Of a stretch of 64,000 nt of DNA, positions 11,360-23,009 are shown piece by piece. Position 1 is the first letter of the stretch; each line of letters begins with the position of its first letter. The notes below the pieces were generated by a model. It ran no database searches, was not told the DNA's origin, and saw only the letters and a program-made list of their open reading frames with translations. Source of the stretch: Toxorhynchites rutilus septentrionalis (taxonomy: Eukaryota > Arthropoda > Insecta > Diptera > Culicidae); the NCBI RefSeq assembly GCF_029784135.1, contig NC_073746.1, positions 180,731,788-180,795,787 of the forward strand. The letters are read 5' to 3'. The position numbers and the translations under genes were made by a program.

Positions 11360-13525
11360 AGCGGGCTTTGAGTAGCATTTAAAGCTGATCATATGCAGAT
11401 TTAAATGCTTATTGGTTACCTATGAAGGGTATGACGATACCAAAATGAGCCGATTCGTATTTAGTCTCAAAAATCGTCTCGATTCTCCGGGGTAGAATCC
11501 AAATTCTGACGGAAAGGAATATTTAGAAGAGGAGTGGCCTGTGATAGATAATAACTTTTGCATAGAGGTTTATTTAATGAAGTTAGCTTTGAATGAAGAG
11601 CTTTACTAGTCGTCTTAAACCTTATTTCATATAATTCATTGAACATTTCACCCGAAATTCTGTTATCAATAATTTTCCTATTATTTCATTTCTCCTGTAA
11701 ATCTATGATGTGTATATTTATGTATTTGGATATTCAGATGTTCCTAATGCAGAGACCATGTTGTGAATAATTGCTGCATTTCATGAATGCGAAATATTTG
11801 TTCAATCTCATCTAATCGAGTTTCGTTCAGAAGAAGCCAACGTGATTGAATTTCAATGTGATTTTTGATGACTATGAGGCCATGTTGTTCCCTTTGTCTC
11901 AACGCTATTGTTCCTCGCTGTTCTTGCCTTTTGTTTTTAAATATTGGATACCACCACACAGACATCCTGAGGACTGACTAAGAAAAATGGAATGAAGTTG
12001 ACTGTTTTCATTTGAATTTTCCTATTGTTGCTCAGCAAAAGATTGTCGCCTTTTCGAGGCTCAATTTGTCCGAACGAAGATTTCTTCGCTACAGAGAACA
12101 ATTAGAGAGTGGTTCTTGATTGTGTCAACTGAAAAAGGGAAGGCATAATCGCTAACAAATGAAACTGTAATTATGTTTTAATAATTATAAAATAATACAA
12201 AATATATGACTAAAACTTGTTTGAACATACAGTAGGGCGAATGAAGAATGTTCATTTTGATGTATAATCACAATATTCCTAACGCAATTAATGCACTTAT
12301 CGTAATGAAGTCAGTCGCAGACGCTGACGAAAGAAAGTTTTAGCACACCGAAAGCAACTTTTGTGCTCACGGTGATGCTATTTGTCTGCATAAAAATGTC
12401 TATGCGAAACAGACGCAGACCGGTATTATTGAATCAGACAAATTGATTCATGTGATCAGAGATAGATTATCCCGACGAAGAAAGCTGTTCGTCGTTCTGT
12501 TTCTAGCGAGGCAGCGGGAAGGTACGCAAATTAGTGAGCGCTATCTGAGCTTCTAGAAACATTGCTGCAATAGCTGAGCAGCGAAGGGATTTGCATTCCA
12601 TCAGCTTCTCGTCGGCAAATTTCATTTATTAGTCGACGTGATTCCATCGCTGAGTGGGATATTTTTATGCTGTTTTACATTTTCCCCTCGGGGTGCGCTC
12701 TGCCCTCCACAGTTTGAATACAAAGTTAAGAAAAAAGCAGTGCAACATTCGAGCTTCGTCGCTGTTGGTAACGAGGGAGCATTGTGTGCATTACGACAAC
12801 TTACCAAGCGGCTGCTATAATGTTTTCAATACTTCGTTGGAAAATTTTGCGGCGTTATTGTATTCGTTTGGGAAAATTGCCTCTACTACTCAGGATACTG
12901 TAATTTGTGTTATTGTGAGAAATTTGATTCAAATTATAATGAGCAGCGCTATATTGATACTAAATATGACTGCCGATTTTACCGAAATGATTATATGGCA
13001 TCGAAAACTAAAATATACTTACCCGATGCTCCACCCCTTTTGTGGTTGATCGATCCGATGGTACCTTCATGATTAGGGAAATATGGTACGGGTTGTGAGC
13101 ATCATTCAGACGATTTAATCAGTGAATGAAGAAAGTTGTGTGTCTTCAACAACAATTAATAAATAGTATTAAAATAAATTTTTTTTAAAAGTGATGCGAT
13201 GGATGCTATGGACTCACTTTTAACGCAATGTGTTGGGGTAAAATCTGTTTGTGTTTGTTTATTTGCTTTAGGCAAAAACAAATGTTATCTTCAAATAAAA
13301 CTACAAAGATTCAATCTACAAAACTATTATCTTGTTCTTGTCCTAAAACCAGTACTTTCAGCAACATAACCGCAAATTTTCGCTAAATAAACTATTCATA
13401 AAAGTAATTCTGTGACAAATAAGGCGTACCATTAGCTCTGTGTTTCGTAGCACTGTCTTCGTTTGGTTGAATCTTCCCAATAAAGATGCTCGTAATTTGG
13501 ACCATAACGAGTCGAGTAACAGTTA
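11360..13525. other. Unique-looking intergenic DNA
   Basis: No transposon termini or host exons recognised. Open frames at 11744-11965 and 12622-13049 overlap on both strands and lack codon structure or known motifs. A GC-richer block at 12480-12800 stands out from its AT-rich surroundings and could be an old repeat or a regulatory element, but I cannot assign it. Confidence 0.3.
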
Positions 13526-13528
13526 CAA

Positions 13529-14309
13529 TTAAAATTGCTCTCCATTATTGAGAATCGTAGTCATTCCATGAAGTACTTGTGAATTGTTTTCCCACCAATA
13601 GCAGCAATTCTGATTTTTGACAAAGCCATCTATTCTAAACTGAACCTCATGTGGAAAGACAACTACTTTTAAAAAATCATGTTCCAAGTGCTCGCGAGCG
13701 CAATTAGGAAATATCTGATATACCATGTAAGCAGTGTTGCCACATTTTAATCAGTACCAGAGGGGTTAAAAATCTTTCTCATCTGAAGTTTTTCTTCCAA
13801 AAATCTGTATCATCGAAAATAATCGTTATGGAGAAAAATCTATTTTATTAGCGTGAAAAAAAGGATTCATTTATTTACTACAAACACTACATATGACTGC
13901 CGAGTTATTCGTGTGTTTGATGATGCTTATATATAGTTTTTCGTAATCTAGATTGCTAGATTGCGATACTGCGGCGTAAAAGTCGCCTTGTACCTTAATG
14001 TTGCATTGTTCAAATGTAAGAAATTTCACACGCGGAAAAAATCTGTACCAATCTGTACTTTTTGACGAAAATCTGTACTCTGTACCGTACAGAATCTGTA
14101 CCAAAAATAACGAAAAAATCTGTACCTTTCCAGATAAATCTGTACGTGTGGCAACACTGCATGTAAGCTTTCGGTTTCAGCTGTTTAGTCCATGGAAGTT
14201 TGAGAGGATATAAGACTATGCTTGAGCTCCGAATCGATGTTTCGAGAAGATGAGAATTGTTCCGGCGATTACAGAACGGATTTTCAACATACTGGATTTT
14301 TTTCAGCAA
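13529..14309 (-). pseudogene. Tc1/mariner-superfamily transposase fragment, split by a MITE
   Basis: Removing the MITE at 13732-14159 joins two minus-strand readings. The right piece reads YPLKLPWTKQLKPKAYM and the left continues VYQIFPNCAREHLEHDF, then VVFPHEVQFRIDGFVKNQNC. The last piece resembles the 'IIFSDEAHFxLNGxVNxQNCRYW' block around the first catalytic Asp in insect Tc1/mariner relatives. The catalytic Asp is changed (SDE to PHE), so the protein was already damaged. Only the central part is present. Confidence 0.55.
13732..14159. mobile_element. hAT-type MITE, 428 bp, with 8-bp target duplication
   Basis: Perfect 12-bp TIRs CAGTGTTGCCAC / GTGGCAACACTG are flanked by identical 8-bp duplications CATGTAAG at 13724-13731 and 14160-14167. 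TIRs starting CAG and 8-bp duplications are diagnostic for hAT elements. The interior carries at least seven 'atctgta(c)' words in both halves, like the subterminal binding repeats of hAT transposases. No coding capacity. Confidence 0.9.
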
Positions 14310-14344
14310 CTGTATTTTATTATTTTTACAGCTTGTAGGAGTGC

Positions 14345-15230
14345 AGCAACTCTAGCCATGTTGCATCGATCGAAAAAGATAGTAATCGGACGGAGCAATG
14401 TATGGAGAATACTGCGGGTGGGATAGGACCGTTTCCAAGTATGTTTTGATCGGTTTCGCGACATGCGGACGAGCATTGTTGTGCTGCAAAATAACTTTAT
14501 CGTGTCTTTGCTCGTATTGTGGTCGTTTTTCCTTCAGTGCACGGCTCAAACGCATCAATTATCGTCGGTAGAGGTTCCCCGTAATGGTTTCATTCGGTTT
14601 TTGTAGCTCATAGTACACCACACCCAGTTGGTAGACAGCATAACCTTCTGGTCGTGAATATTCCGCGCGGCCGTCGATGTTGATGCATGGCCGGGGTATC
14701 CATACGTTGCCTGACGTTTAGGATTGTCGTAATGGATCCACTTTTTATCGCCAGTAACCATTGGATGCAAAAACCTTTTTTAATGCCGTTGGAGCAGTTG
14801 TTCGCACGTGAAAAAACGACGTTCGACGTCTCGTGGCTTCAATTCATACGGCACCCAATGTCCTATCTTTCGGATCATTCCCATTGCTTTCAAATCTCTT
14901 ATCTTATCTCTTATAGTTTATCTGCAAGTTCTTGTTGCGTTTGTGATCTTGATCGAGTAAAGCCTCCAACTCTTCATCTTCAAACTTTTTTGGCGGTCCG
15001 GAACGTTCTTCGTCTTCCAAGTCAAAAGTACCACTTTTAGACCGTGCAAACCAAGTCTGACACGTTCGCTCAGTAGGAGCATGGTCACCGTGAACTTCCA
15101 CAAAATGCGATGACTTTTCGCAGCTTGTTTTCTTCATATTGAAGTAATGAAGTAACACTCCTCGCAAAAACACTCTCGTTGGTTCGAAATTCAGCACATG
15201 GATGCTTCAATTGCAAATCGATTAACTTCA
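14345..15230 (-). mobile_element. mariner (mauritiana-like), degraded copy
   Basis: Minus-strand pieces cover most of the transposase. The N-terminal part, with 'HGDHAPTERTCQTWFARSKSG' and 'LEDEERSGPPKKFEDEELEALLD', lies at 15197-14950. MVTGDKKWIHYDNPKRQ, with the first catalytic Asp, is at 14770. NNARPHVAKPIKTYLE is at 14460, where the second catalytic Asp is replaced by Asn. APSDYYLF, with the third Asp, is at 14380. Frameshifts separate the pieces. It is inactive by the D-to-N change alone. Confidence 0.75.
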
Positions 15231-15307
15231 TAAAACAAGATGTTGGAAAAAATGATAAAATATCATATGTTTTATTATTATTTATTATTCAATGGCTAAT
15301 TTTTATT

Positions 15308-15510
15308 TAGTGGTTTTTTTTTATCCAAAATATATATTTTTATTAAGGCTCATATGGCGTCAGCCTAACGGGGCCGGGAGTTCAATATTTCGACAATGTT
15401 TGCTTACAACTATGTTAGTAATATGTAACCGATTACTCGCGGTTGGCTCGAGGTTAGTATTACGAACACTTGGTATGTTGCAGTCTTCGATGCTTATTAT
15501 TAAAAAAAAA
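15308..15510 (-). mobile_element. Severely 5'-truncated LINE 3' end
   Basis: The poly(T) followed by 'atttttattaaggctcatat' and 'ggggccgggagttcaa' matches 20556-20770 on the same strand, and the 'ttattaaggctca' word also opens the I-clade LINE at 3450. This looks like a short 3' fragment of an I-clade or related LINE. Confidence 0.5.
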
Positions 15511-15571
15511 TTATTTTGTATATACACAGTTAGGTGCTAATCAAGTGCTTTGATACTAAAATTTAATAATA

Positions 15572-16850
15572 AAGGGTGTGTCACATCAAATTGCATCACG
15601 GAAAAAACGCTGTAGAAATTTAATTTTTAGGAATTATATCTTCAGCTTTCGCTTATAATCAGATAAGAGTGTATAGATCACGTTGGCCATGCTTCACTGT
15701 CAATTTTTCGTAAATTTGGAAAAATGTCGTCGAACGAAAAAGAGCGTCGTGAATTAATCCTGTGCACTCATTTTGAGAATCCGGAGTTGTCACATCGGGA
15801 CATCGGAAAGATGCTGGGAATCGTCCAATCCACGGTCAGCAGAGTACTAAAACGATACTTCGAGAACCTAACCATCGACCGGAAGGTGAAGAACGGCAAA
15901 AATGGATGCTCCGTCAGTGAAAAAGATCACAAGCGCGTAGTTAAGCAGTTTAGACGTGATCCGAGAAGTTCGGTCCGGGATGTCGCCAATAAGCTGAATT
16001 TGTCAAGTTCATTCGGGAGGGCCTGCGTACATACAAGGTTCAGAAGGCTCCTAACCGCGACAAAAGGCAAAACATGGTGGGGAAGACGCGAGCCCGGAAG
16101 CTGTACACCGAAATGCTGACGAAGCCGCATTGCCTGGTAATGGACGACGAAACCTACGTCAAAGAGGACTTTCGTCAGCTGCCGGGCCTGTTGTTCTTCT
16201 CCGCAGAGGACAAATTCAGCGTTCGGGAGGAGATTCGCAAGCAGAAACCATCCAAGTTTGCCAAAAAGTACATGGTGTGGCAAGTGATCTGCTCTTGCGG
16301 GAAGCGGAGCGCCCCCTTCGTGATGACCGGCACGGTAAACGGGCAGGTTTACCTTAAGGAGTGCCTACAGAAGCGCTTACTACCACTATTGAAGCAGCAC
16401 GAGGGCCCGACCATCTTCTGGCCGGATCTCGCTTCGTGCCACTATTCAAAGAACGTGTTGGAGTGGTACGAAGCCAACGGGGTCACCTTCGGGCCAAAGG
16501 AAATGAACCCGCCCAACGCGCCGGAGCTTCGCCCAATAGAGAAATATTGGGCGATTATGAAGCAGGCCCTCCGGAAGAACCCAAATGTTGTCAAATCGGA
16601 GGCGGACTTCAAGAGAAAATGGATTTCTGTTAAAAAAAAACTACAACCTGACGTTGTACAGAACCTTATGGACGGGGTAAAGAGGAAGGTGCGAGCATAC
16701 GGGCTTGGGCTCGAAGTATGAATAAAAAGAAAATGCCAAAAGTTGTTTAATAGTTTTTATTTTACTGTCTAAAATTTTCAAAAGGATCGGTCTACTGGGC
16801 GAATTTCTACAGTGTTTTTTCCGTGATGCAATTTGATGTGACACACCCTT
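15572..16850 (+). mobile_element. ITmD37E element, copy 1 (1279 bp)
   Basis: Long TIRs begin AAGGGTGTGTCACATCAAAT at the left and are mirrored at 16802-16850, with TA duplications at 15570-15571 and 16851-16852. It is nearly identical to copy 2 at 33063-34358. The name follows the D-D-37-E spacing of its transposase, a mosquito family of the IS630-Tc1-mariner superfamily. Confidence 0.9.
15724..16721 (+). pseudogene. ITmD37E transposase, frameshifted by a 19-bp deletion
   Basis: The N-terminal frame starts MSSNEKERRELIL and holds a paired-like helix-turn-helix (RDIGKMLGIVQSTVSRVLKR). Relative to copy 2, 19 bp are missing at about 16013, which shifts the frame. The catalytic part continues in the new frame to 16721, with Asp in LVMDDETYVK, Asp in WPDLASCHYS and Glu in RPIEKYW. 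Exactly 37 residues lie between the last Asp and Glu. The enzyme would cut and paste the element at TA sites; this copy cannot encode it without a shift. Everything else is intact. Confidence 0.9.
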
Positions 16851-16860
16851 TATTCAAAAA

Positions 16861-17010
16861 ATGAAGTTAATCGATTTGGCAAGTGAAGCATACATATTCG
16901 AAGCGGCAAAAAACTATGTTGTTTACGCTTCAACTTTTCGACATATACTGAAAAAGACGCGCAATGACAGTAGCTTTCCAACGAATATCTGGAAATTTGA
17001 TTCACTGGAA
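16861..17010 (-). mobile_element. mariner flank segment displaced by ITmD37E copy 1
   Basis: Bases 16880-17005 are the reverse complement of 20895-20995, which lie just upstream of the mauritiana-type mariner at 21010. The segment is therefore probably the 5' part of the minus-strand mariner at 14345-15230, pushed away by insertions. Confidence 0.5.
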
Positions 17011-18590
17011 TACTAATCAAGTTACGCCATCTGTTGTAAAACCGAAGATACTTACCGGTACACCTAATAATTATAATTCAAAAATTTGATTTGTCCTTAG
17101 AATGCCCTTCAGAAATGGTCAAAAACTGTTTTGAATAACGTTTTTTGAGAATTTAGAAAACGATTAGAAATTATTTTCATTGATATTTCGATTTATAACT
17201 TTTAGTGTAGTAACCTTAATAGGTTATGCTTGCTTCATTCGTTCAAAACGTTTCTAGATATCGACACCGTACTTTGTTGTCCTAAAATGCACTCAGCGCA
17301 CCTTACTTTATCAATCCTTATTACAAAATGGCAGTATACCTGCCCTATTTCAGTAATGATGAACCAAGTTCAGAAGAATCCGGATTTTCGTAATTATTGC
17401 CAATCATTCCAACTTTACCGACCGTTCACTATCATTGTAAATGTCATTCTGTTGAATAAATGTCAAAAGGAATGATCGCCTAATCGGCGCTTTAGGATAG
17501 AAAAGGATGGATGCACGATGTTTATTTACGTATGTTTTCGCAGCAGTATTGATGCGAGATGGAGAATATATGGTGGAAAGATTCACGGGTTGCGTTTGTA
17601 TTAGTAGCTGTTTGACAGATAGGAATTCACATACCAGACATACCAGTCAGTTACTCAAATGGTACAAAATTGAATGTTACATTGAACTTTGAAAGAAAAT
17701 ATGCTTCTCTTTACAGTCATCATTTAACAAAATTGTTTGATTTCTTCTTATATCAGAATTAGTATTCTAATCTTCATTATTTTCCACATGTTCAGTGTTT
17801 AGATTTTCATTTTATCCCCATATGGTCCTGTTAGACGAAGCCCTATGTCACAAAAAACAACAGTTTTCACATACACTGAACTTTTTAATATGTTTTTTCC
17901 GTTACTTTGCAATCGCATTTTTTCATTAATTTCTCGTAGACTACGTCTTTCATTTCTATACTAGGATGTTAGTTCACAGTTTCGAACACGAGAGCGTCAA
18001 ATGATATGATAACCACTTTATTCGAAAAAAAATGTCTACGCGTTATATGGTTGTTACTTATTGACCTGAAAAGTTTTGTCAATAGCTGAAAAATTGCTCA
18101 GAAAACAGACTATTGCAAAAAGGAAAACTTGATTATTGTTTCAATGTTTACCCACCGTGAACTCAAACCAACGAACTTAGACAGTTACCATGTATGCTAT
18201 GAAGGTTCTCGCGTTAGTATTAGTAAATATCTGGTAAAAAGCAGTTTGGCAGTTTGTGAGGAATTCTACACAAAATTTTGGTTCACCCGAGTTCAATTTT
18301 TTGAAAAAAAAAATCAGAAAAACGGGGTTGTATCAACAAAATTTACAAATTTGTCAGTGTTTCTGAACACAGCACTGCACGCTATTTTACATTTGTGAGA
18401 AATTTTCGTGTACTATACAAACAAATCTAGCTCATCTGTAATATATGTCAAACCACTTTGAACTTAGGCATCGATACAAGCATACGTGATACATGAGAGA
18501 GAAACGGATTCATTTAGGAGGGAGTCACTTCAATATGCAATGAAGCCCATTTGACGTGGAAGAATGAAATGAGATAGTCTAGTCGTAGAG
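17010..18590. other. AT-rich unique DNA
   Basis: No recognised transposon or exon. Short open frames (for example 17230-17475 and 18129-18398) have no family motif and look like chance. Confidence 0.3.
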
Positions 18591-18599
18591 GGAGAGAGC

Positions 18600-18745
18600 A
18601 ACTAAACACCCGAATGAGTGTTGAGTCATGTTGACGGAAAAACTGCTGGAAGAAGCCAAAACTCATTTCCAATTGAATACGAAGGCGAATTTCATCGAAG
18701 TCCCCTGACTATCCTCAGTTGAATATGACTTTGCCGAGCCCTGGT
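18600..18745 (+). repeat. Repeat with hAT-like terminus, right part
   Basis: Bases 18640-18745 are the reverse complement of 49541-49650. The shared outer end reads CAGGGCTCGGCAAAG on the minus strand, a CAGGG-type terminus as in hAT elements. No opposite terminus was found, so it is a fragment. Confidence 0.45.
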
Positions 18746-20005
18746 GGCTACGAAGACCCCTCCGATGCAGCTTTAAGCATATGATTACTAAACCAACGGT
18801 GAATATTTGCGATTATAGCACAAATATTTACTTTTTCTGATTTTCTGTTGATGGCCACATGTTCTCCAAAGCGTTTAAGTGTATCAAATATCGGAAATTT
18901 TGGAGAATTCGACAATTCAGACATCTCACGAGCGAAAAATCTTTCATTGTGAGTATGCAGAAATGATTCGCGACGTACCGTTTTGTCTCAAATTCCGAAC
19001 ATTTCATTTTTAAATGAAAATTCACTGAACTTTAATAATATAAATAATTGAATGATGAAAACGCTGACATTCATTGGGTTTTTTTCTTCATTTTAATATC
19101 ACTTAGAAGTATCGATACTGTCTACAATTTATAATACAATGTACACTCGACAACAAAACACCTGAGTTCGGCACTTTTTTGAAATTGATGCGAAAAATTT
19201 TAATTTTTTTTCGTCACTGCAATAAATTGACTTTTGAAATTTCCAAAACTGACTTTCGATTTGCGGTGCAATCATTACTTATTGAATTTATCTTTCTTAA
19301 AAATGAAGGAGTAATTTTCCATTCAAACAGAAATATATCTGTATGGAAAGGTCCTACAGGAACGTTCAAGGAAACGAATGAAAGCTGGTTGATAAAGTTA
19401 ATTTGATTTGCTTTTGGGTTGGTTAACAAAAAAATGTATTAGTCAACAAAATTTTGAATTTTATTTTTCTTCCTGATTTTGTTGCCTACACACACCAAGA
19501 CAAAAGTAAGTACGTAAAATACTCTCATACCTGAAAGCTTCAAAATGATGTATATCCCATCTGTATGCGTTGATTTTTCACGAAGTTACAGTATGTCAAA
19601 AATCACTCAAAATTTTCAACTTCGCACTCTGTCTCTTTAATTTCTCTGTTGAGTGTATTTGCAAAAACAATTTTTGATAATCATTTTGAAGAATGTTTGC
19701 GTTAGCAAATTCCGTAGAATAAGCATCGTTATTTTTCAGTTGTTTGAACTATTTTGTTTGCTTTTTTCATGTGAAGTGCTAGAAGAGCTAAGAATCTTCA
19801 TCCAAATTCGTATAAAAGTAATGTTCGTAATATAAATAAAATTCAGACGCCTGATTCAAACTCCGAACAGTAGATGCTAAAACACATTATTTTCAGGCAA
19901 ATACATTAATAGTTCACTAATTTGGTTTGGGCTCAATCTGTGAAGCGATATTTAAAATCAACGTGGTCCAGTACGCTAAAAATCTGAGTAAAGTAGAAGC
20001 ACAAG
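18745..20005. other. AT-rich unique DNA
   Basis: No gene or transposon recognised. Opposite-strand open frames at 19179-19429 are mutual shadows. Confidence 0.3.
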
Positions 20006-20009
20006 GCAA

Positions 20010-20077
20010 CTTCGATATAACGTACATTTCGCACTTTCGAAATTGTACGTTGTATCGAATTGTACGTTATCTCGAAG
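20010..20077. repeat. Short palindromic remnant, pogo/Tigger-like
   Basis: Three copies of CTTCGATATAACGTAC-type sequence occur: at 20010-20025 forward, and at 20045-20059 and 20062-20077 reversed. These resemble collapsed ends of a TIR element ('ttcgatataacgtac' words are common in Tigger-like TIRs). Confidence 0.4.
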
Positions 20078-20555
20078 CATAATAAAGAACTCAGAAACAT
20101 AGTTCATATTACTTTATTGTGATGTTGTTTGGGTAGAGTTAGTAAATAATGATGCTAAAATCCAACTAGAAGGTAAAACCAATCTTTCTCATGATGTTTC
20201 CCTTAATACGGTTGATTGAGCGTAAATAGATAAAAGGACCGCTTTCTCAATAGAAAAACTTTTTCCCTGTAGCAGTGTCCTTCTTCCGAAGGGGAGTCTT
20301 GTTGGTAGTTGTATGGACTATTCATATAATTTTTGTTCGAAATTTAATAAAAATATAATTTTTGAAAATATGAATTTCAATTTTTAAAATAATTTTTTTT
20401 CAACGTTATTTTTATATATTTTTTAAATTTTTTATGAAAGATTAAATTATTTCCTATATTTCATTCCATTACTAAAATTTTATAGGGCTAAATGTAACTT
20501 AAAATTAAAAAAAAACAACTCAAACCTATAATAACTACATCATTTTGGTTAAACA

Positions 20556-20770
20556 ATTTTTTTTTCCAAAACAAATATTTTTATCAAGGCTCATATGGAG
20601 TTAGTAGCCTGACGGGGCCGGGAGTTCAATTTTTTGACAATTTTTCTTATTATCTATGGTAGCAATATGTAACCGATCACTCGCGGTTGGCTCGAGGTTA
20701 GTATTACAAGTGTTCTCGTAATTGGGATGTTGTCCTCCCTAATGCTCTGTACTTGTTAAAGCTTTCATTA
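20556..20770 (-). mobile_element. Severely 5'-truncated LINE 3' end
   Basis: Second copy of the fragment at 15308-15510, sharing 'atttttatcaaggctcatat', 'acggggccgggagttcaatt' and 'actcgcggttggctcgagg'. It starts with a poly(T) run, the A tail on the minus strand. Confidence 0.5.
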
Positions 20771-20825
20771 AAAAATAGCAAACTCTGTAAACAAAATTAA
20801 TTCAACAAAATTATTAGTAACTTGT

Positions 20826-20895
20826 AAGTTTCTTCGGGTTCGATTCCCGTTCTGGTCGGGGGAATTTTTCGTCAAAGAAATTTCCTCCGACTTGC
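20826..20895 (+). mobile_element. Feilai-like SINE fragment
   Basis: The piece carries a pol III B box (GGTTCGATTCC) followed by 'ggggaatttttcgtcaaaga' and 'tccgacttgcactgtg', matching the SINE at 49994-50270 in opposite orientation. The A-box side and the tail are missing. Confidence 0.7.
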
Positions 20896-22020
20896 ACTGT
20901 GAATTTCCAGACATTCGTTGGAAAGCTACTGTCTTTGCGCGTCTTTTTCAGTATATGTCGAAAAGTTGAAGCGTAAACAACATAGTTTTTTGCCTTTTCG
21001 AATATGTCGAATTTCGTACCAATGAGAGTGCTTTGCGGGGAGTGTTACTTCATTACTTCAATATGAAAAATTAAGCTGCGGAAAGTCATCGCATTCTGGT
21101 GGAAGTTTACGGTGACCATGCTCCAACTGAACGAACGTGTCAGACGTCGTTTGTACGGTTTAAAAGTGGTAATTTTGACTTGGAAGACGAAGAACGTTCC
21201 GGACCACCAAAAAAGTTTGAAGATGAAGAATTGGAGGCAACAAGAACATGCAGATACACTTGGAGTAGCTCTGCAATCCATATCCGATCATTTAAAAGCA
21301 ATGGGAATGATCCGAAAGATAGGACATTGGGTGCCGTATGAATTGAAGCCACGAGACGTCGAACGTCGTTTTTTCACGTGCGAATAACTGCTCCAACGGC
21401 ATTGAAAAAGGTTTTTGCATCGAATCGTTACTGGCGATAAAAAGTGGATCCATTACGACAATCCTAAACGTCGGGCAAGGTATGAATACCCCGGCCATGC
21501 ATCAACATCGACGGCCGCGCGGAATATTCACGGCCAGAAGGTTATGCTGTCTATTTGGTGGGACCAGCTGGGTGTGGTGTACTATGAGCTGCTAAAACTG
21601 GATGGAACCATTAAGAGGGACCTCTACCGACGACAATTGATGCGTTTGAGTCGTGTACTGAAGGAAAAAGGCCATAATACGAGCAAAGACACGATGAAGT
21701 TATTTTGCAGCACGACAATGTTCGACCGCATGTCGCGAAACCGGTCTAAACATACTTGGAAACGCTGAAATGGAAGATTCTATCCTACCCGCCGTAATCT
21801 CAAGACATTGCTCCGTCCGATCACTACCTTTTTCGATCGATCCAACATGAGCCTGGTCGACCAGCACTTCTCCAATTTTGATAATGTCAAAAATTGGATC
21901 GATTTGTGGTTAGCCGACAAACCGACCGATTATTTCCGCTAAGGGATCCGTGAATTGCCAGAAAGATGGGAAAAAGTTGTGACTAACGATGGGAAATATT
22001 TTGAACATTAAATTTGTAAC
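20896..22020 (+). mobile_element. mariner (mauritiana-like), second degraded copy
   Basis: Plus-strand pieces are the N-terminal 'GDHAPTERTCQTSFVRFKSG' and 'LEDEERSGPPKKFEDEELEA' at 21099-21240, then after a deletion and frameshift 'MGMIRKIGHWVPYELKPRD'. VTGDKKWIHYDN (first catalytic Asp) is at 21420 and ARNIHGQKVMLSIWWDQLGV follows. A frame change then runs through the second Asp region near 21716, and the APSD block lies near 21810. Copy 14345-15230 is its relative. Inactive. Confidence 0.75.
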
Positions 22021-22029
22021 CATTTTTGC

Positions 22030-22478
22030 AGAAAAATTAATGCTTTTTTTAAAAAAAAACGAAGAATCTCACCGGCACTCCAATTATTTTGAAAAATAAA
22101 AATTTGTTTTTCTCAAAAACATATTATTTTCAATTCTGAACGAGAATTATATGAAATTCGTTGTTCATTGAAAATGAGTACGTTATTATATTGAATGACG
22201 GGATATTAAGGGAACATTACTTTGGTCTATCTGTCTTCAAATCTAGTACTACCAAAATATATGAACGGAAGAATTGTCAAACGATCATTGTATTTTACAT
22301 TTTTCTCTGAAGTTGTTGCACATACCATGTTCACGTAGTTCTCGAACCGCGAAAGTTCATTAATCTCTAGTATCTGAAATGACGATTTCCCCAGGCTTCT
22401 CAGTTTAATAGTACGTTTAACGGAAACATATTACGGTCTGCACAACGACAAGCGAGTACAAAAGTACTCAACACCAAA
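22030..22478. other. AT-rich DNA, nothing recognised
   Basis: No repeat or exon was identified between the mariner and the minisatellite. Confidence 0.3.
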
Positions 22479-22480
22479 AA

Positions 22481-22760
22481 ATACCCCCGACTTACATGTA
22501 TTTGCAAAGTGGATTCCCCCAGGTACGTTAATTTTGAAGTCCGTGTTAAGGAAACTCAGCTCAGTGGGAAAAAATAACCCAGACTTGCATGTTTTGACAA
22601 AGCGGATTCCCCCAGACACATTGATCTTGAAGTCCGCGTTAGGGAAACATAGCTAGGTGGGAACAAAAATACCCCCAACTTGCAAGTATATTTGCAAAGC
22701 GGTACATCGATTTTGAAGTCTGTGTTGGGAAAACCGTAAATCGGGCCAATCAAAACTTGG
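22481..22760. repeat. 94-bp minisatellite, three units
   Basis: The words 'atacccccgacttgcatgt', 'ggattcccccag' and 'gaagtccgtgttagg' recur at about 22481, 22573 and 22669, a period of 92-96 bp. A related two-unit array in the opposite orientation is at 25384-25560. The minus-strand open frames here are repeat translations. Confidence 0.75.
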
Positions 22761-22804
22761 CAGTAGGAAGTTCTTCCAGTTTTCATTAATTTAAACCGTT
22801 TAGA

Positions 22805-22990
22805 GATTAGCAAATTGCAATGTATAGCATAACAAAAAAATCTTAGAGAGTTTCCGATTCAATTGGTATGCAAATCATGAGAATTCGTTCACAAAGAAAA
22901 TAGTTATTAACGTTAACTTTATTTCATAAAAAAGTGACCTGTTTTATGATTTGGCACCCTTCCTGAAAGATGTAGTTCTACGTCAAAAAT
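22805..22990. repeat. Dispersed repeat, inverted relative to 45081-45250
   Basis: This is the reverse complement of 45081-45250, sharing 'gttattaacgttaac', 'gtgacctgttttatga' and the motif GACGTAGnnnTACGTC. It probably marks one end of an unclassified element. Confidence 0.55.
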
Positions 22991-23009
22991 GTGTATTGAT
23001 GAGATAGGG

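Noticed and set aside
12622..13049. Overlapping ORFs on both strands (60-131 codons)
   Set aside because: Mutual shadows in a GC-richer block; no motif, start context or splice sites.
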